Source: Pseudonocardia nematodicida (lineage in GTDB: Bacteria; Actinomycetota; Actinomycetes; Mycobacteriales; Pseudonocardiaceae). From it: a stretch of DNA of 64,000 bases. Of this stretch, positions 18,936 to 28,320 are shown one piece after another; position 1 is the stretch's first letter; each line of letters opens with the position of its first letter. The notes under the pieces are model-generated. The model was given only the letters and a program-made list of their open reading frames with translations. It made no database searches and was not told the origin of the DNA. The stretch covers positions 1 to 64,000 of the forward strand of contig NZ_JBEDNQ010000006.1 of the NCBI RefSeq assembly GCF_040105385.1, given 5' to 3'. The position numbers and the translations under genes were made by a program.

Positions 18936-19946
18936 TCATCGGCGGCGCAGGCCGAGCCGGCGCCCGGACCCCCGGGGGGCCGGGGCGACGCCCGGGCCGT
19001 GCGCGGCGCGGCCGTTGCCGGACGCGGCGTCCTCCCGGCGGGCGGCGCCCTCCGGGTCGAGCCGGCGACGCACCCCGCGGGCCACCGCTCCCGCCCGGCC
19101 GGCGACCCGGCGGCGCAGCGGGGCGCGCAGGCCCAGCCGGCGGGCGGAGCGGGCGGCCCGGGCGACGGCGCGCCGCTGGCGCACCGGGACGTCCCAGGCT
19201 TCGGGGTGCTTCGAGAGCCAGTGGTGCCGGTAGACGGTCCAGGGCAGCAGGAGCAGGTAGCCGAGCGCGGCGATCGTGATGCCGAGGAACGGCACGGTGA
19301 ACATCACCGCGAAGATCACGCAGGCGCCGACGAGCAGCCACGCGGCGGCGCGCGGGGGGACCTTGACCGCCTTCAGCGAGAGCGTGGGCAGCCGGCTCAC
19401 CATCAGCCCGGCGGTGACCAGCGCCCACACCGCGACGACCGGTCCGGCCGACCACCAGCCGTCGCCGAAGTGCAGCCAGAGGTAGAGCGGGACGCCGGCG
19501 GTCATCGCGGCCGCGGGTGCCGGGACGCCGACGAAGAACTCGCGGGCGTAGGGCGGGGCGGACTCGTCGTCGATCAGGGTGTTGAACCGGGCGAGTCGCA
19601 GTGCCATGCAGACCGCGAAGATCAGCGAGACGATCCAGCCGGCCCGGGTGCCCTCGAAGGCCCAGATGTAGAGCACGAGCGCGGGGGCCACGCCGAACGA
19701 GACCAGGTCGGCCAGCGAGTCGAGCTCGGCGCCGATCCGGCTGGAGGCGTCCAGCAGCCGGGCCAGGCCGCCGTCCAGCGCGTCGCAGAGCGCGGCGGCG
19801 AGCACCGCGCCGATGGCCAGGTCGAAGCGGCCCTGCAGAGCGAAGTAGACGGCCGACAGGCCCGCGCAGAGGTTGAGGACGGTGACCGCGTTGGGCAGCA
19901 ACCGCACGCCCGCGGGGTACCCGTTGGCCGGGCTGCCGACGCCCAT
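18936..19946 (-). CDS. pssA: CDP-diacylglycerol-serine O-phosphatidyltransferase
   Basis: This 336-residue integral membrane enzyme makes phosphatidylserine from CDP-diacylglycerol and serine. The CDP-alcohol phosphotransferase motif D-x2-DG-x2-AR-x8-G-x3-D-x3-D is complete (Asp55, Asp58-Gly59, Ala62-Arg63, Gly72, Asp76, Asp80). Several transmembrane helices follow to about residue 225. The C-terminal 100 residues are strongly basic and low-complexity, longer than in most PssA proteins. The start is 4 bases after the psd stop, so psd and pssA are one unit feeding phosphatidylethanolamine synthesis. Confidence 0.95.
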   Translation of the reverse strand: MGVGSPANGYPAGVRLLPNAVTVLNLCAGLSAVYFALQGRFDLAIGAVLAAALCDALDGGLARLLDASSRIGAELDSLADLVSFGVAPALVLYIWAFEGTRAGWIVSLIFAVCMALRLARFNTLIDDESAPPYAREFFVGVPAPAAAMTAGVPLYLWLHFGDGWWSAGPVVAVWALVTAGLMVSRLPTLSLKAVKVPPRAAAWLLVGACVIFAVMFTVPFLGITIAALGYLLLLPWTVYRHHWLSKHPEAWDVPVRQRRAVARAARSARRLGLRAPLRRRVAGRAGAVARGVRRRLDPEGAARREDAASGNGRAAHGPGVAPAPRGSGRRLGLRRR

Positions 19947-19950
19947 GACC

Positions 19951-20670
19951 TCAGCCCTCCACCCCGTCGCGCACGCCCAGGACGGTCTCGGCGCCCACGG
20001 TGCGCTGGCCGGGCCGGACCAGCGGGGTCGTCCCGGGAGGCAGGTAGGTGTCGACCCGGGACCCGAAGCGGATCAGGCCGAACCGCTCGCCGCCCGCGAC
20101 CTCGTCGCCGGTCGTGAGCGGGCAGACGATCCGGCGGGCCAGCAGCCCGGCGATCTGCACGACACCGACCCGCCAGGCGTCCGGGCCGCCGGACGCGTGC
20201 TCGAACGTGATCGCGTTCCGCTCGTTGTCCTCGCTGGCCTTGTCCAGGTCGGCGGACAGGAACGTCCCGGGCAGGTACCGGACGTCGATCACCCGGCCGT
20301 CGACCGGGACCCACTGCACGTGCACGTCCAGCACGGTCAGGAAGATCGAGACCCGCGGGTGCGGCACGCGCGGGAGGTCCAGCTCGTCGGGCGGCACGAC
20401 CTCGGTGACGGTCGCGACCGTCCCGTCGGCGGGGGCGAGCACCGCGCCGGAGCGCCGGGTCGGCGTCCGTACCGGGTCGCGGAAGAACAGCGCGGTGGCG
20501 CCGGTGGCGAGCAGCCCCGCCCACGCGCCGCGGCCGGTCACCGCGCGCAGTCCGGCCGCGGCGAGCGCGACGGCGGCCACGATCGGCCGGCCGCCCGGGT
20601 GCATCGGCGGGATCGCGTCGCGGACCAGGCGGGCGATGTGGGTCGGCGAGGTCCCGGTTCCTTCGGGCAT
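19951..20670 (-). CDS. psd: Phosphatidylserine decarboxylase proenzyme (short form)
   Basis: This 239-residue pyruvoyl enzyme decarboxylates phosphatidylserine to phosphatidylethanolamine. Self-cleavage is expected within FGS (202-204), with Ser204 becoming the pyruvoyl group. Conserved segments include PADGTV (80-85), IFLTVLDVHVQWVPVDG with His117, and the YLPGTFLSADLDKASEDNER stretch typical of the short bacterial/archaeal form. One hydrophobic segment lies near residue 30-62. The ATG at 20670 removes an unlikely Arg-rich extension. It is the first gene of psd-pssA-AAA. Confidence 0.95.
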   Translation of the reverse strand: MPEGTGTSPTHIARLVRDAIPPMHPGGRPIVAAVALAAAGLRAVTGRGAWAGLLATGATALFFRDPVRTPTRRSGAVLAPADGTVATVTEVVPPDELDLPRVPHPRVSIFLTVLDVHVQWVPVDGRVIDVRYLPGTFLSADLDKASEDNERNAITFEHASGGPDAWRVGVVQIAGLLARRIVCPLTTGDEVAGGERFGLIRFGSRVDTYLPPGTTPLVRPGQRTVGAETVLGVRDGVEG

Positions 20671-20860
20671 GGCGGGTCGTCGGCTCCTGTGCTCCGGTGG
20701 CGGAGCCGTCACGCTACGCGGATGCCGGGCGCCGACCAGCGGCGGGACGGCCCGGGACACGCCGGACGAGCTCCTGCGGTGGCGAGGCGGCACGGGATGG
20801 CACGATGATCGGCTCGACGACGGAGGGCGGAGGGATTCGCCCTCGGCGGAGACATTAAAG

Positions 20861-20898
20861 GGCCGGGGCCGTCATCCCCCGAGATGACGACCCCGGCC
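20861..20898 (-). terminator. Terminator-like hairpin downstream of moeA
   Basis: GGCCGGGGCCGTCAT (20861-20875) pairs with 20884-20898 with a single mismatch over an 8-base loop. In the minus direction it is followed by CTTTAATG, a short T-rich tail. It lies between moeA and psd, so it probably separates the two units. Confidence 0.65.
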
Positions 20899-21210
20899 GT
20901 GGAACCGCTCGTCCGCTCCCCAGCGACGGGCGGTGGGTCCTGTGCTGTGAAGGGACTACCCCTTCACGAGCAGAAGTATTCCTCGCCGACGACCGGCCGT
21001 CCAGATCACGGTGGGTGTAGACCCTGATCTACCTCGTTCGGCCGAATGCACACCACCTGAGACGTCGCACGGCGTGAGATCGTTGCCCCGGATGCCTATG
21101 ATCCGGCTCACACTTTCGGCCCAGCCGGACCGCCGAGCGAGTGGTGAATCTGTCGCACAGCGAAATCGGACTCCTTGCACAGGGACCGCCGACCGCACGA
21201 ATCCGGCCGC
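20899..21210. other. 312-base noncoding stretch, lower GC, between moeA and psd
   Basis: Composition falls visibly compared with the surrounding genes. It contains a small hairpin GTGAAGGG-N4-CCCCTTCAC (about 20946-20966). The open frames across it (for example 80 residues on the minus strand) have coding-unlike composition and no ribosome binding site. I see no RNA family I can name. It may hold a short RNA or be decaying sequence. Confidence 0.4.
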
Positions 21211-22491
21211 TCAGGTGCCCAGCAACCACACCGCGACGGGCTCGCCGGCGGCCGCCGAGACGGTCTCGGCGGGAAGATCGACCAGGCAGTCGGCACGGGC
21301 CAGCGCGGCGATCAGGTGCGAGCCGGCGGACCCGACCTCGGCGACCGTCCCGTTCGTCGCGTCCAGCACCCCGCGCCGGAACTGCCGCTTCCCCGCCGGC
21401 GACGACAGGTCACCGGCCAGCCGGGCGGTGACGACCGGACGGTCCGGGTCCGGGTACCCGGCCGCCGCCCGCAGCGCGGGGCGGACGAAGACCTCGAACG
21501 ACACCAGCGAGCTGACCGGGTTGCCGGGAAGGGTGACGGTCGCGACGGTCGTCCCGCCCAGCTCGAGGCGCCCGCAGCCCTGCGGACCGCCGGGCTGCAT
21601 CGCGACCTTGCCGAACTCGACGCCGTGCCCGGTCATGGCGTCCTTGACGACCTCGTAGGCGCCGGCGCTGACCCCGCCGGAGGTCAGGACCAGATCGACC
21701 CCGTCCCGGACCCGCACGGCGAGGGCCGCGCGGAACATCTCGACGTCGTCCGGTACGAACGACAGCTGCTCCGCGGTCGCGCCGGCCTCCCGGACCGCGA
21801 CCGCGAGCATCGTCCCGTTGGACTCGTAGATCTGGCCGGGGGCGAGCGGCTCGCCCGGCGCGACGAGCTCGGAGCCGGTGGACAGCACCAGGACGTGCGG
21901 ACGCCGGCGCACCACCAGGTCCGGGCGCCCGACGGCGGCGGCCAGCCCGATCTGTGAGGCACCCAGCACCGTGCCCGCCTCGAGCAGGACCGCGCCCCCG
22001 GCGGCGTCCTCGCCGGCCCGCCGCACGAACGCGCCCTTCTCCGGCGCGACCGTGATCCGCACCCGCCCGGTGCCACCGCCTGCGCCGAAGCCCGCTCCGC
22101 CGTCGCTGCTCTCGGTCCGCTCGACGGGCACGATCGCGTCCGCCCCGTCCGGGACCGGGGCACCGGTCATGATCCGCGCGACGGTCCCGGGCTCCAGCGG
22201 CCCGACGTCGGTGCGCCCGGCCGGGATGTCGGCGGACACCGCCAGCTCGACCGGCGACCCCTCGGACGCACCGGTGAGCTCCACGGCGCGGACCGCGTAG
22301 CCGTCCATCGCGGAGTTGTCGAACGGCGGCAGCGCGATCGCCGCCGTCAGGTCGGCCGCCAGCACACGGCCGGCAGCGGCGGCCAGCGGCACCGTCTCGA
22401 CACCGCTCGACGCGAGCAGCGCCGCCACCGCGGCGCGATGCTCGTCGACCGTGCGGGGACCCGACTCCGACCAGGTGGCTGCGGCACTCAT
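21211..22491 (-). CDS. moeA: Molybdopterin molybdenumtransferase MoeA
   Basis: This 426-residue enzyme inserts molybdate into adenylated molybdopterin. Family blocks are clear: LPPFDNSAMDGYAVRA, ARIMTGAPVPDGADAIVPVE, LSTGSELV, IYESNGTML, TSGGVSAGAYEVVKD and LPGNPVSSLVSFEVFVRPAL. The ATG at 22491 gives the standard N-terminus (TVDEHRAAV). In position it matches M. tuberculosis moeA2 next to groEL2. It is divergent from groEL with about 50 bases to the first CIRCE site. It would serve the molybdenum hydroxylase encoded at 1-3.8 kb. Confidence 0.95.
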   Translation of the reverse strand: MSAAATWSESGPRTVDEHRAAVAALLASSGVETVPLAAAAGRVLAADLTAAIALPPFDNSAMDGYAVRAVELTGASEGSPVELAVSADIPAGRTDVGPLEPGTVARIMTGAPVPDGADAIVPVERTESSDGGAGFGAGGGTGRVRITVAPEKGAFVRRAGEDAAGGAVLLEAGTVLGASQIGLAAAVGRPDLVVRRRPHVLVLSTGSELVAPGEPLAPGQIYESNGTMLAVAVREAGATAEQLSFVPDDVEMFRAALAVRVRDGVDLVLTSGGVSAGAYEVVKDAMTGHGVEFGKVAMQPGGPQGCGRLELGGTTVATVTLPGNPVSSLVSFEVFVRPALRAAAGYPDPDRPVVTARLAGDLSSPAGKRQFRRGVLDATNGTVAEVGSAGSHLIAALARADCLVDLPAETVSAAAGEPVAVWLLGT

Positions 22492-22541
22492 GGCGCCATC
22501 CTGCCGTGGCGCGCACACTGGTCGCACACCCGTGAGCCTCG

Positions 22542-22568
22542 CTTGCACTCGATATCGACGAGTGCTAG
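22542..22568. promoter_or_regulatory. CIRCE operator 1 (HrcA binding site) upstream of groEL
   Basis: CTTGCACTC-N9-GAGTGCTAG differs from the CIRCE consensus (TTAGCACTC-N9-GAGTGCTAA) at only a few end bases, with the 9-base spacer intact. It implies HrcA repression and heat induction of groEL. It could also affect the divergent moeA, whose start is 51 bases away. Confidence 0.95.
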
Positions 22569-22586
22569 AAACGGGCTCAGCATCCA

Positions 22587-22613
22587 CTGGCACTCGTGTC
22601 CGTGGAGTGCCAG
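22587..22613. promoter_or_regulatory. CIRCE operator 2 upstream of groEL
   Basis: CTGGCACTC-N9-GAGTGCCAG is a perfect inverted repeat with the CIRCE core and 9-base spacer, 18 bases downstream of operator 1. Two operators imply tight HrcA control. Confidence 0.95.
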
Positions 22614-22706
22614 GTCGGGTCGGTGAGTCCGGCGCAGGGTTGCCGGGCGTCCGTCGCGGGCACCGCATCCGACACTCGACTCTGTCTATCGGAGGGCTAC
22701 ACCCCC

Positions 22707-24335
<1,629 letters not shown>

Positions 24336-24360
24336 GTCCTTCCCACCCAGCACGTCTGGC

Positions 24361-24396
24361 GCAGGGGCGGTACCGGTTCGCCGGTGCCGCCCCTGC
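24361..24396 (+). terminator. Strong groEL terminator with UUCG loop
   Basis: GCAGGGGCGGTACCGG pairs over 16 bases (one U-G wobble) with 24381-24396 around a TTCG tetraloop, 25 bases after the groEL stop. Confidence 0.85.
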
Positions 24397-24421
24397 GGCG
24401 TTCCCGGGCCCCGATCCCCGT

Positions 24422-24477
24422 CGAGATACGCCTCAGCGGGAGTTGTCGATCTCTACGGCCCGCTGAGGCGTATCTCG
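24422..24477. repeat. Palindromic element, copy 1 (perfect 19-bp arms)
   Basis: CGAGATACGCCTCAGCGGG (24422-24440) pairs perfectly with 24459-24477 around an 18-base loop containing TTGTCGATCTC. A second copy with the same arms and loop sits at 25448-25503. Copy 1 overlaps the 3' end of the DUF559-like gene and supplies its last dozen or so codons. The pair looks like a REP- or MITE-type repeat. Confidence 0.9.
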
Positions 24478-25355
24478 GCGGGTGTGGCCGAGCGCGTTCC
24501 GGACCTCGTCCACGATCCGGATCGGCGAGTGCCGCATCTCCTCGGAGGTGTAGCGCAGGACCCGCCATCCCGCGGCGACGAGCCGGGTGTGCCGCTGCGC
24601 GTCGGCGCGGGCCGCCTCGGGAGTGGCGAAGTGGCCCCCACCGTCGTACTCGACGCCGAGGCGGTGGTCCGGGTAGGCCAGATCCAGCCAGACCGCGCGG
24701 CGACGCCCGTCGTCGAGGACCGGGCACTGCGGGACGGGCCGGGGCAGGCCGCCGCGGACCAGGATCAGGCGCAGCCGGGTCTCCGGCGGGGAGCCCGCGC
24801 GGGCGTCCGCCCACTCCAGGGCCTCGACGGCCTTGCGCACGCCGCGCAGACCGGGGTAGCGCACCGCGAAGTGCAGCAGCAGGTCCGGGTGGAACTCGCC
24901 GCGGGCCAGGGCGTCCACGGCGACGCCCCCTCGGTCGGTGACAGCCACCTGGCGAGATCGAAGGCGGTACGCAGCCGGCTGGTGACCCGGACCCCGTCGA
25001 CCTCGGTGATCTCGCCGGGATGGACCCGGTCGCGGCGTACGACGACGACCCGGGGCCGGGAGCGCAGGCCGGTACCGGCGCCGGCCGGGATCACCTCGGC
25101 CGGGGCTCCGGGCGGGGCGCACGAGGCGCTGTGGACCTCGGCGGCGGAGTACCCGCAGAGCACCGCGCAGGGACCGGCCCAGTGGTAGGCGGCGAGTGAC
25201 CGGCGCAGGAAGTCGGGGGGCTCGTCGTCGGCGGGGGCGTAGGTGTCGGGCAGCAGCCGGTCGTAGCCCGGGCCGCGCAGCTGATCCGGCGTGACAAGGC
25301 CCGCCGCCACCGCCGCGGTCCCGCGGAACACCTCGGGCCATCCCGGAACCGTCAT
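24433..25355 (-). pseudogene. DUF559 (very-short-patch-repair-like) protein, frameshifted
   Basis: Two overlapping minus-strand frames together make one protein of about 307 residues. The N-terminal part (from ATG 25355) has DQLRGPGYDRLLPDTYAP, YSAAEVHSASCAPP and VTSRLRTAFDLARWL, typical of DUF559-type proteins with an N-terminal antitoxin-like segment. The C-terminal part, in another frame, has the nuclease-like core LDLAYPDHRLGVEYDGGGHF, then RHTRLVAAGWRVLRYTSEEM. The frames meet at the C5 run 24926-24930; one more base there would restore ARWLSPTEGGVAVDALARGE. This is a real frameshift or a sequencing error. Palindromic repeats flank both ends. Confidence 0.8.
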
Positions 25356-25447
25356 CGGCCGATCCTGACCGCGCGCCCGGCTCACCGTGTGCACCTGCTG
25401 GACGACTCATCGCGATCGTGAAGGCGCTCCCCTCGCGCCGGCACCGC

Positions 25448-25503
25448 CGAGATACGTCTCAGCGGGAATTGTCGATCTCCACGGCCCGCTCACGCGTATC
25501 TCG
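25448..25503. repeat. Palindromic element, copy 2 (imperfect arms)
   Basis: Left arm CGAGATACGTCTCAGCGGG (25448-25466), an 18-base loop nearly identical to copy 1, and right arm 25485-25503 with 16 of 19 pairs conserved. It sits 92 bases upstream of the DUF559-like start in the same orientation as copy 1. Confidence 0.9.
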
Positions 25504-25553
25504 GCGGTTGTCGTCCGGGCAGATGGCTCGCCGGGCGAATAGGCGAGCGGGGC

Positions 25554-25605
25554 GGGCGGACGGGTCACGCGGGTGGTTCGGGCGGACGGGTCAGGCGGGT
25601 GGTTC
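25554..25605. repeat. 26-bp minisatellite, two near-identical units then degenerate copies
   Basis: Units at 25554-25579 and 25580-25605 read GGGCGGACGGGTCA(C/G)GCGGG followed by TGGTTC. Further degenerate GGGCGGG-TC copies run to about 25695 and enter the 3' end of the WYL regulator gene. Confidence 0.8.
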
Positions 25606-25654
25606 GGGCGGGCGCGTCAGGGGGTGCGCCGGGCGGGTGGGTCGGGCGGGCGCG

Positions 25655-26944
25655 TCAGGCGGGTGGGGCGGAAGGTTCGGGCGGGTGGGTCGGGCCGAGG
25701 TCGAGGGCGGCACGCGTCGACTCGGCCCGGGCGACCAGCGCGGCATGCAGCTCGGCCGGGCCGAGCACCTCGACCTCGGGCAGCAGCGGCCACAGCGCCG
25801 ACTCCGCGTGGTGCAGATCCCCGAACGCCGCGGTCACCTCGATCGTGGCGCGCTCACCCGGCAGGTCGTCGCGATCCTCGCCGGAGCCGGAGCCGGAGCT
25901 CGCGGCACCGGAGCCGCTCCCGCCGGAGCCCTCGCCGGCCCGGCTTCCGACCTCGGGGCCCTCGCCTCCCGGGCTCTCGCCGCCCCGACCCTCGACGCGC
26001 AGACTCTCGCCCCCCGGCCCATCGCCCCCCGAGCCGTCGCCCTCCGAGCCCTTGCCGCCCGAGCCGTCACCCCCCGAGGCGTCGCCCCTCGAGCCCTTGC
26101 CGACCTGATACTCGCCACTCCGGCCCTCGTCTCCGGGCACCCGGCCCCCCGCCCGGTCCTCGAGGGTGATCGCGCTCAGCCGTCCGCGGAGCTCGGCGGG
26201 CAGGCGCAGCCGGACCCGGATCCCCGGTCGCCGGGCCCGGAAGTCGGCGCGCCGGCGCAGCCACAGCTCCTCCAGGTCGACGCCCTCGGGCCGCCGGGCG
26301 GGATCGGGCAGCGCCTCGGCGTCGTCGATCCGGGAGACCCGGTAGGTGCGGTCCTCGCCGTCGCGCAGCGCGAGCAGGTACCAGCGCCCGGAGGCCTGGA
26401 CGAGCCCGATCGGATCGACGACGCGGTCGCTCGGCGTGGCGTCGTCCGTCCCGCCCGTTCGGTAGCGCATCCGCAGCCGCGTGCCGCCGAACACGGCCCG
26501 CTGGACCGCGTCCAGCACCGCCGTCGGTTCGGCGTCGTCCGGGTCGCGCCACCATCCCCCGCGTCGGACCAGGACCCGTTCGGCGGCCCCGGTGGCCTCG
26601 GCCCGGGCCCGGTCCGGGAGGGCCCCGACCACTTTCCGGATAGCCGACGAGAACTCGGCGCCGAGTCCGAGTGCGCCGGGCGTCGCCGCGGATCCCGAGG
26701 TCAGCAGGGCCACCGCCTCACCGGGAGTCAGCCCGGTGAGGTCGGTCGAGAAGCCCGGCAACAGGGCGAACCCGCCGTGCCGCCCGCGTTCGGCGTAGAC
26801 GGGGATGCCGGCCGACGACAGTGCCTCGACGTCGCGCAGCACCGTCCGCTCGGAGACCTCCAGCTCGGCCGCGATCGCGCCGGCCGTCATCCGGCCGTGC
26901 CGGCGCAGCAGGAGCACCAGGGAGAGCAGCCGGTCCGCGCGCAC
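25655..26944 (-). CDS. WYL-domain transcriptional regulator with repeat-rich insert
   Basis: This 429-residue regulator begins with a winged helix-turn-helix (RLLSLVLLLRRHGRMTAGAI; LEVSERTVLRDVEALSSAG). A WYL domain follows around residue 190 (VVDPIGLVQASGRWYLLALR; YRVSRIDDAEAL), then a WCX-like C-terminal part (ATIEVTAAFGDLHHAESALWP). Between the last two lies about 85 residues of Gly/Ser/Glu/Asp repeats (GGDGSGG-type), coded by 25870-26125. That makes the protein about 100 residues longer than usual. The GTG at 26944 is 61 bases from the divergent MDMPI-like gene, a typical regulator-target pair. Confidence 0.88.
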   Translation of the reverse strand: MRADRLLSLVLLLRRHGRMTAGAIAAELEVSERTVLRDVEALSSAGIPVYAERGRHGGFALLPGFSTDLTGLTPGEAVALLTSGSAATPGALGLGAEFSSAIRKVVGALPDRARAEATGAAERVLVRRGGWWRDPDDAEPTAVLDAVQRAVFGGTRLRMRYRTGGTDDATPSDRVVDPIGLVQASGRWYLLALRDGEDRTYRVSRIDDAEALPDPARRPEGVDLEELWLRRRADFRARRPGIRVRLRLPAELRGRLSAITLEDRAGGRVPGDEGRSGEYQVGKGSRGDASGGDGSGGKGSEGDGSGGDGPGGESLRVEGRGGESPGGEGPEVGSRAGEGSGGSGSGAASSGSGSGEDRDDLPGERATIEVTAAFGDLHHAESALWPLLPEVEVLGPAELHAALVARAESTRAALDLGPTHPPEPSAPPA

Positions 26945-27005
26945 GGGTCCAGACTGCCCGAGAAACCTGACAGGAGACGTCGTGATTCGGCCGCAGACTG
27001 GTTGC
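26945..27005. promoter_or_regulatory. Divergent promoter region between WYL regulator and MDMPI-like gene
   Basis: The 61-base gap must hold both promoters. It contains AGACTG at 26951 and CAGACTGG at 26994, and ACCTGACAGGAG in the middle, which could be operator half-sites. No clear palindrome is present, so the site assignment is weak. Confidence 0.4.
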
Positions 27006-27602
27006 ATGACGACATCGACGACTCCGACGACCGATCCCCGTCCCGACTGGTTCGCCGCGCTGGAGTGGGTGAACGGGCTCGCCGCCGCCGTCGGGCCGGA
27101 CCGGATGGCCGACCCGACCCCGTGCGACGGCTTCGACGTCCGCACCCTGCTCGCCCACCTGGTGACGACCGTGCGGCGGCCGCTGGCCGTCGCACGGGGA
27201 ACCGACGCGATGGCGTACCCGCTGGTGAGCGAGGACGTGCTGGGCGATCCGGTGACCGCCTACGCCGCGGAGTGCGCGGCGGCGCGGGAGGCATGGTCCG
27301 GCGCCGGCGGCGCCGCCGCCCTGGACCGCACGGCGCGCGTCCCGTGGGGGGAGGTCCCCGGGCGGGCGGCGCTCGGGGGCTTCCTCAACGAGACGCTGGT
27401 GCACGGCTGGGACCTCGCGGTCGCGACCGGACAGGACCCGGAGACCGACCCGGAGCTCGCGGACCGGGTGCTGACCGTCGCCCGGGCGACCATCCCGGCG
27501 ACCCCCCGCGGCGGTGCGATGCCGTTCGGCCCCGTGGTGCCGTCCGCGCCGGACGCGGGCCCCACGGAGCGGCTCGCGAACTGGTCCGGGCACGGTCGCT
27601 GA
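27006..27602 (+). CDS. TIGR03086-type mycothiol-dependent / DinB-like metal-binding protein
   Basis: This 198-residue protein matches the actinobacterial TIGR03086 family within the maleylpyruvate isomerase/DinB superfamily. Members carry a four-helix bundle with a three-His metal site. The usual elements are DRMADPTPCDGFDVRTLLAHL (shown here as one stretch less its first base) and FLNETLVHGWDLAVATGQ; His residues in LLAHL and VHGWD are likely metal ligands. It is divergent from a WYL regulator, which probably represses it. The reaction is unknown; thiol-dependent isomerisation or detoxification is suggested by family membership only. Confidence 0.82.
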   Translation: MTTSTTPTTDPRPDWFAALEWVNGLAAAVGPDRMADPTPCDGFDVRTLLAHLVTTVRRPLAVARGTDAMAYPLVSEDVLGDPVTAYAAECAAAREAWSGAGGAAALDRTARVPWGEVPGRAALGGFLNETLVHGWDLAVATGQDPETDPELADRVLTVARATIPATPRGGAMPFGPVVPSAPDAGPTERLANWSGHGR

Positions 27603-27622
27603 CGCCGCGCCGGCCTCCCCGA

Positions 27623-27677
27623 GCGGGCCGTCCCGCGGCGACCGCCGGCGAGAGGGCCCGCACGCGGGACGGGCCGC
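27623..27677. terminator. Terminator-like hairpin between convergent genes
   Basis: GCGGGCCGTCCCGCG (27623-27637) pairs with 27663-27677 with one mismatch over a 25-base loop, between the MDMPI-like and PspC genes. Confidence 0.5.
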
Positions 27678-27685
27678 ACGCGAGC

Positions 27686-28240
27686 TCAGGCGGCCGGGGC
27701 GACGAACCACACGGCGAGGTAGACCAGCGCGGCCGCGCCGCCGGTGACCAGGGTCAGGACGAGCGCGAGGATCCGCATCAGGGCCGGGTCGACCCCGAGG
27801 TCGGCGGCCAGCCCGCCGCAGACCCCGCCGAGCATCCGGTCGGTGCTGCTGCGGCGCAGCCGGTAGGCGGCGACACGCTCACCGAGCCCCGGCCCGGGAG
27901 GGGTCGTCCGCTCCCCGGTCGCGGGCGGCAGCTGCGGCGCGGGGACGTGCCCGGTCGGCGCCCCGGCGGGATCCGCCGTGCCGTGGACGGTTCCGGCGCC
28001 GCCGAGGCCGGCGGTCACGGCGGGCCCGGCCTGCGCCGGGTCACTCTGTGCGGCGGCCGGGGTCGGGCCGACCGTCACGGTGTCGGCCGACGCGGAGCCG
28101 GCCGGAGCAGCGCCGGTCGGAGCAGCGCCGGTCGGAGCAGTACCGACCGATGCGGTGTCGGCCGACGCGAGGCCGGTCGGAACGGGGCCGGCCGGAGTGG
28201 TGCCGGGCTGCGCGGTATCGGTGCGAGGCGTGGTGTCCAT
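27686..28240 (-). CDS. PspC-domain membrane protein
   Basis: This 184-residue protein has a Pro/Ala/Thr/Gly-rich N-terminal half followed by a PspC domain. The PspC pattern is RLRRSSTDRMLGGVCGGLAA, then LGVDPALMRILALVLTLVTG and a hydrophobic end VYLAVWFVAPAA. The low-complexity part includes a 15-bp tandem repeat (about 28097-28141) coding APTGA units. The family contributes to envelope stress responses. It shares its strand with the 62-residue membrane protein and the XPB helicase upstream, but gaps of 80-120 bases argue against tight coupling. Confidence 0.85.
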   Translation of the reverse strand: MDTTPRTDTAQPGTTPAGPVPTGLASADTASVGTAPTGAAPTGAAPAGSASADTVTVGPTPAAAQSDPAQAGPAVTAGLGGAGTVHGTADPAGAPTGHVPAPQLPPATGERTTPPGPGLGERVAAYRLRRSSTDRMLGGVCGGLAADLGVDPALMRILALVLTLVTGGAAALVYLAVWFVAPAA

Positions 28241-28320
28241 GCCTCCACCCTGTGCCCCGGGGACGACCGCGGACTCGGGATCGCCCCGGAGACCGACCCG
28301 GAACCGGCCGGAACTCCGGG

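Noticed and set aside
16557..20117. A 1186-residue plus-strand open frame opposite the AAA ATPase, pssA and psd
   Set aside because: Composition is typical of the antisense frame of GC-rich genes and it contradicts well-recognised genes on the minus strand.
20956..21198. An 80-residue minus-strand open frame between moeA and psd
   Set aside because: No ribosome binding site, low GC and no third-position bias; treated as noncoding.
24422..25503. A CRISPR array
   Set aside because: Only two copies of a palindrome about 1 kb apart with a gene between, so not an array of spaced repeats.
28097..28141. 15-bp tandem repeat as a mobile or regulatory element
   Set aside because: It lies in phase inside the PspC gene and simply codes APTGA repeats in a disordered region.
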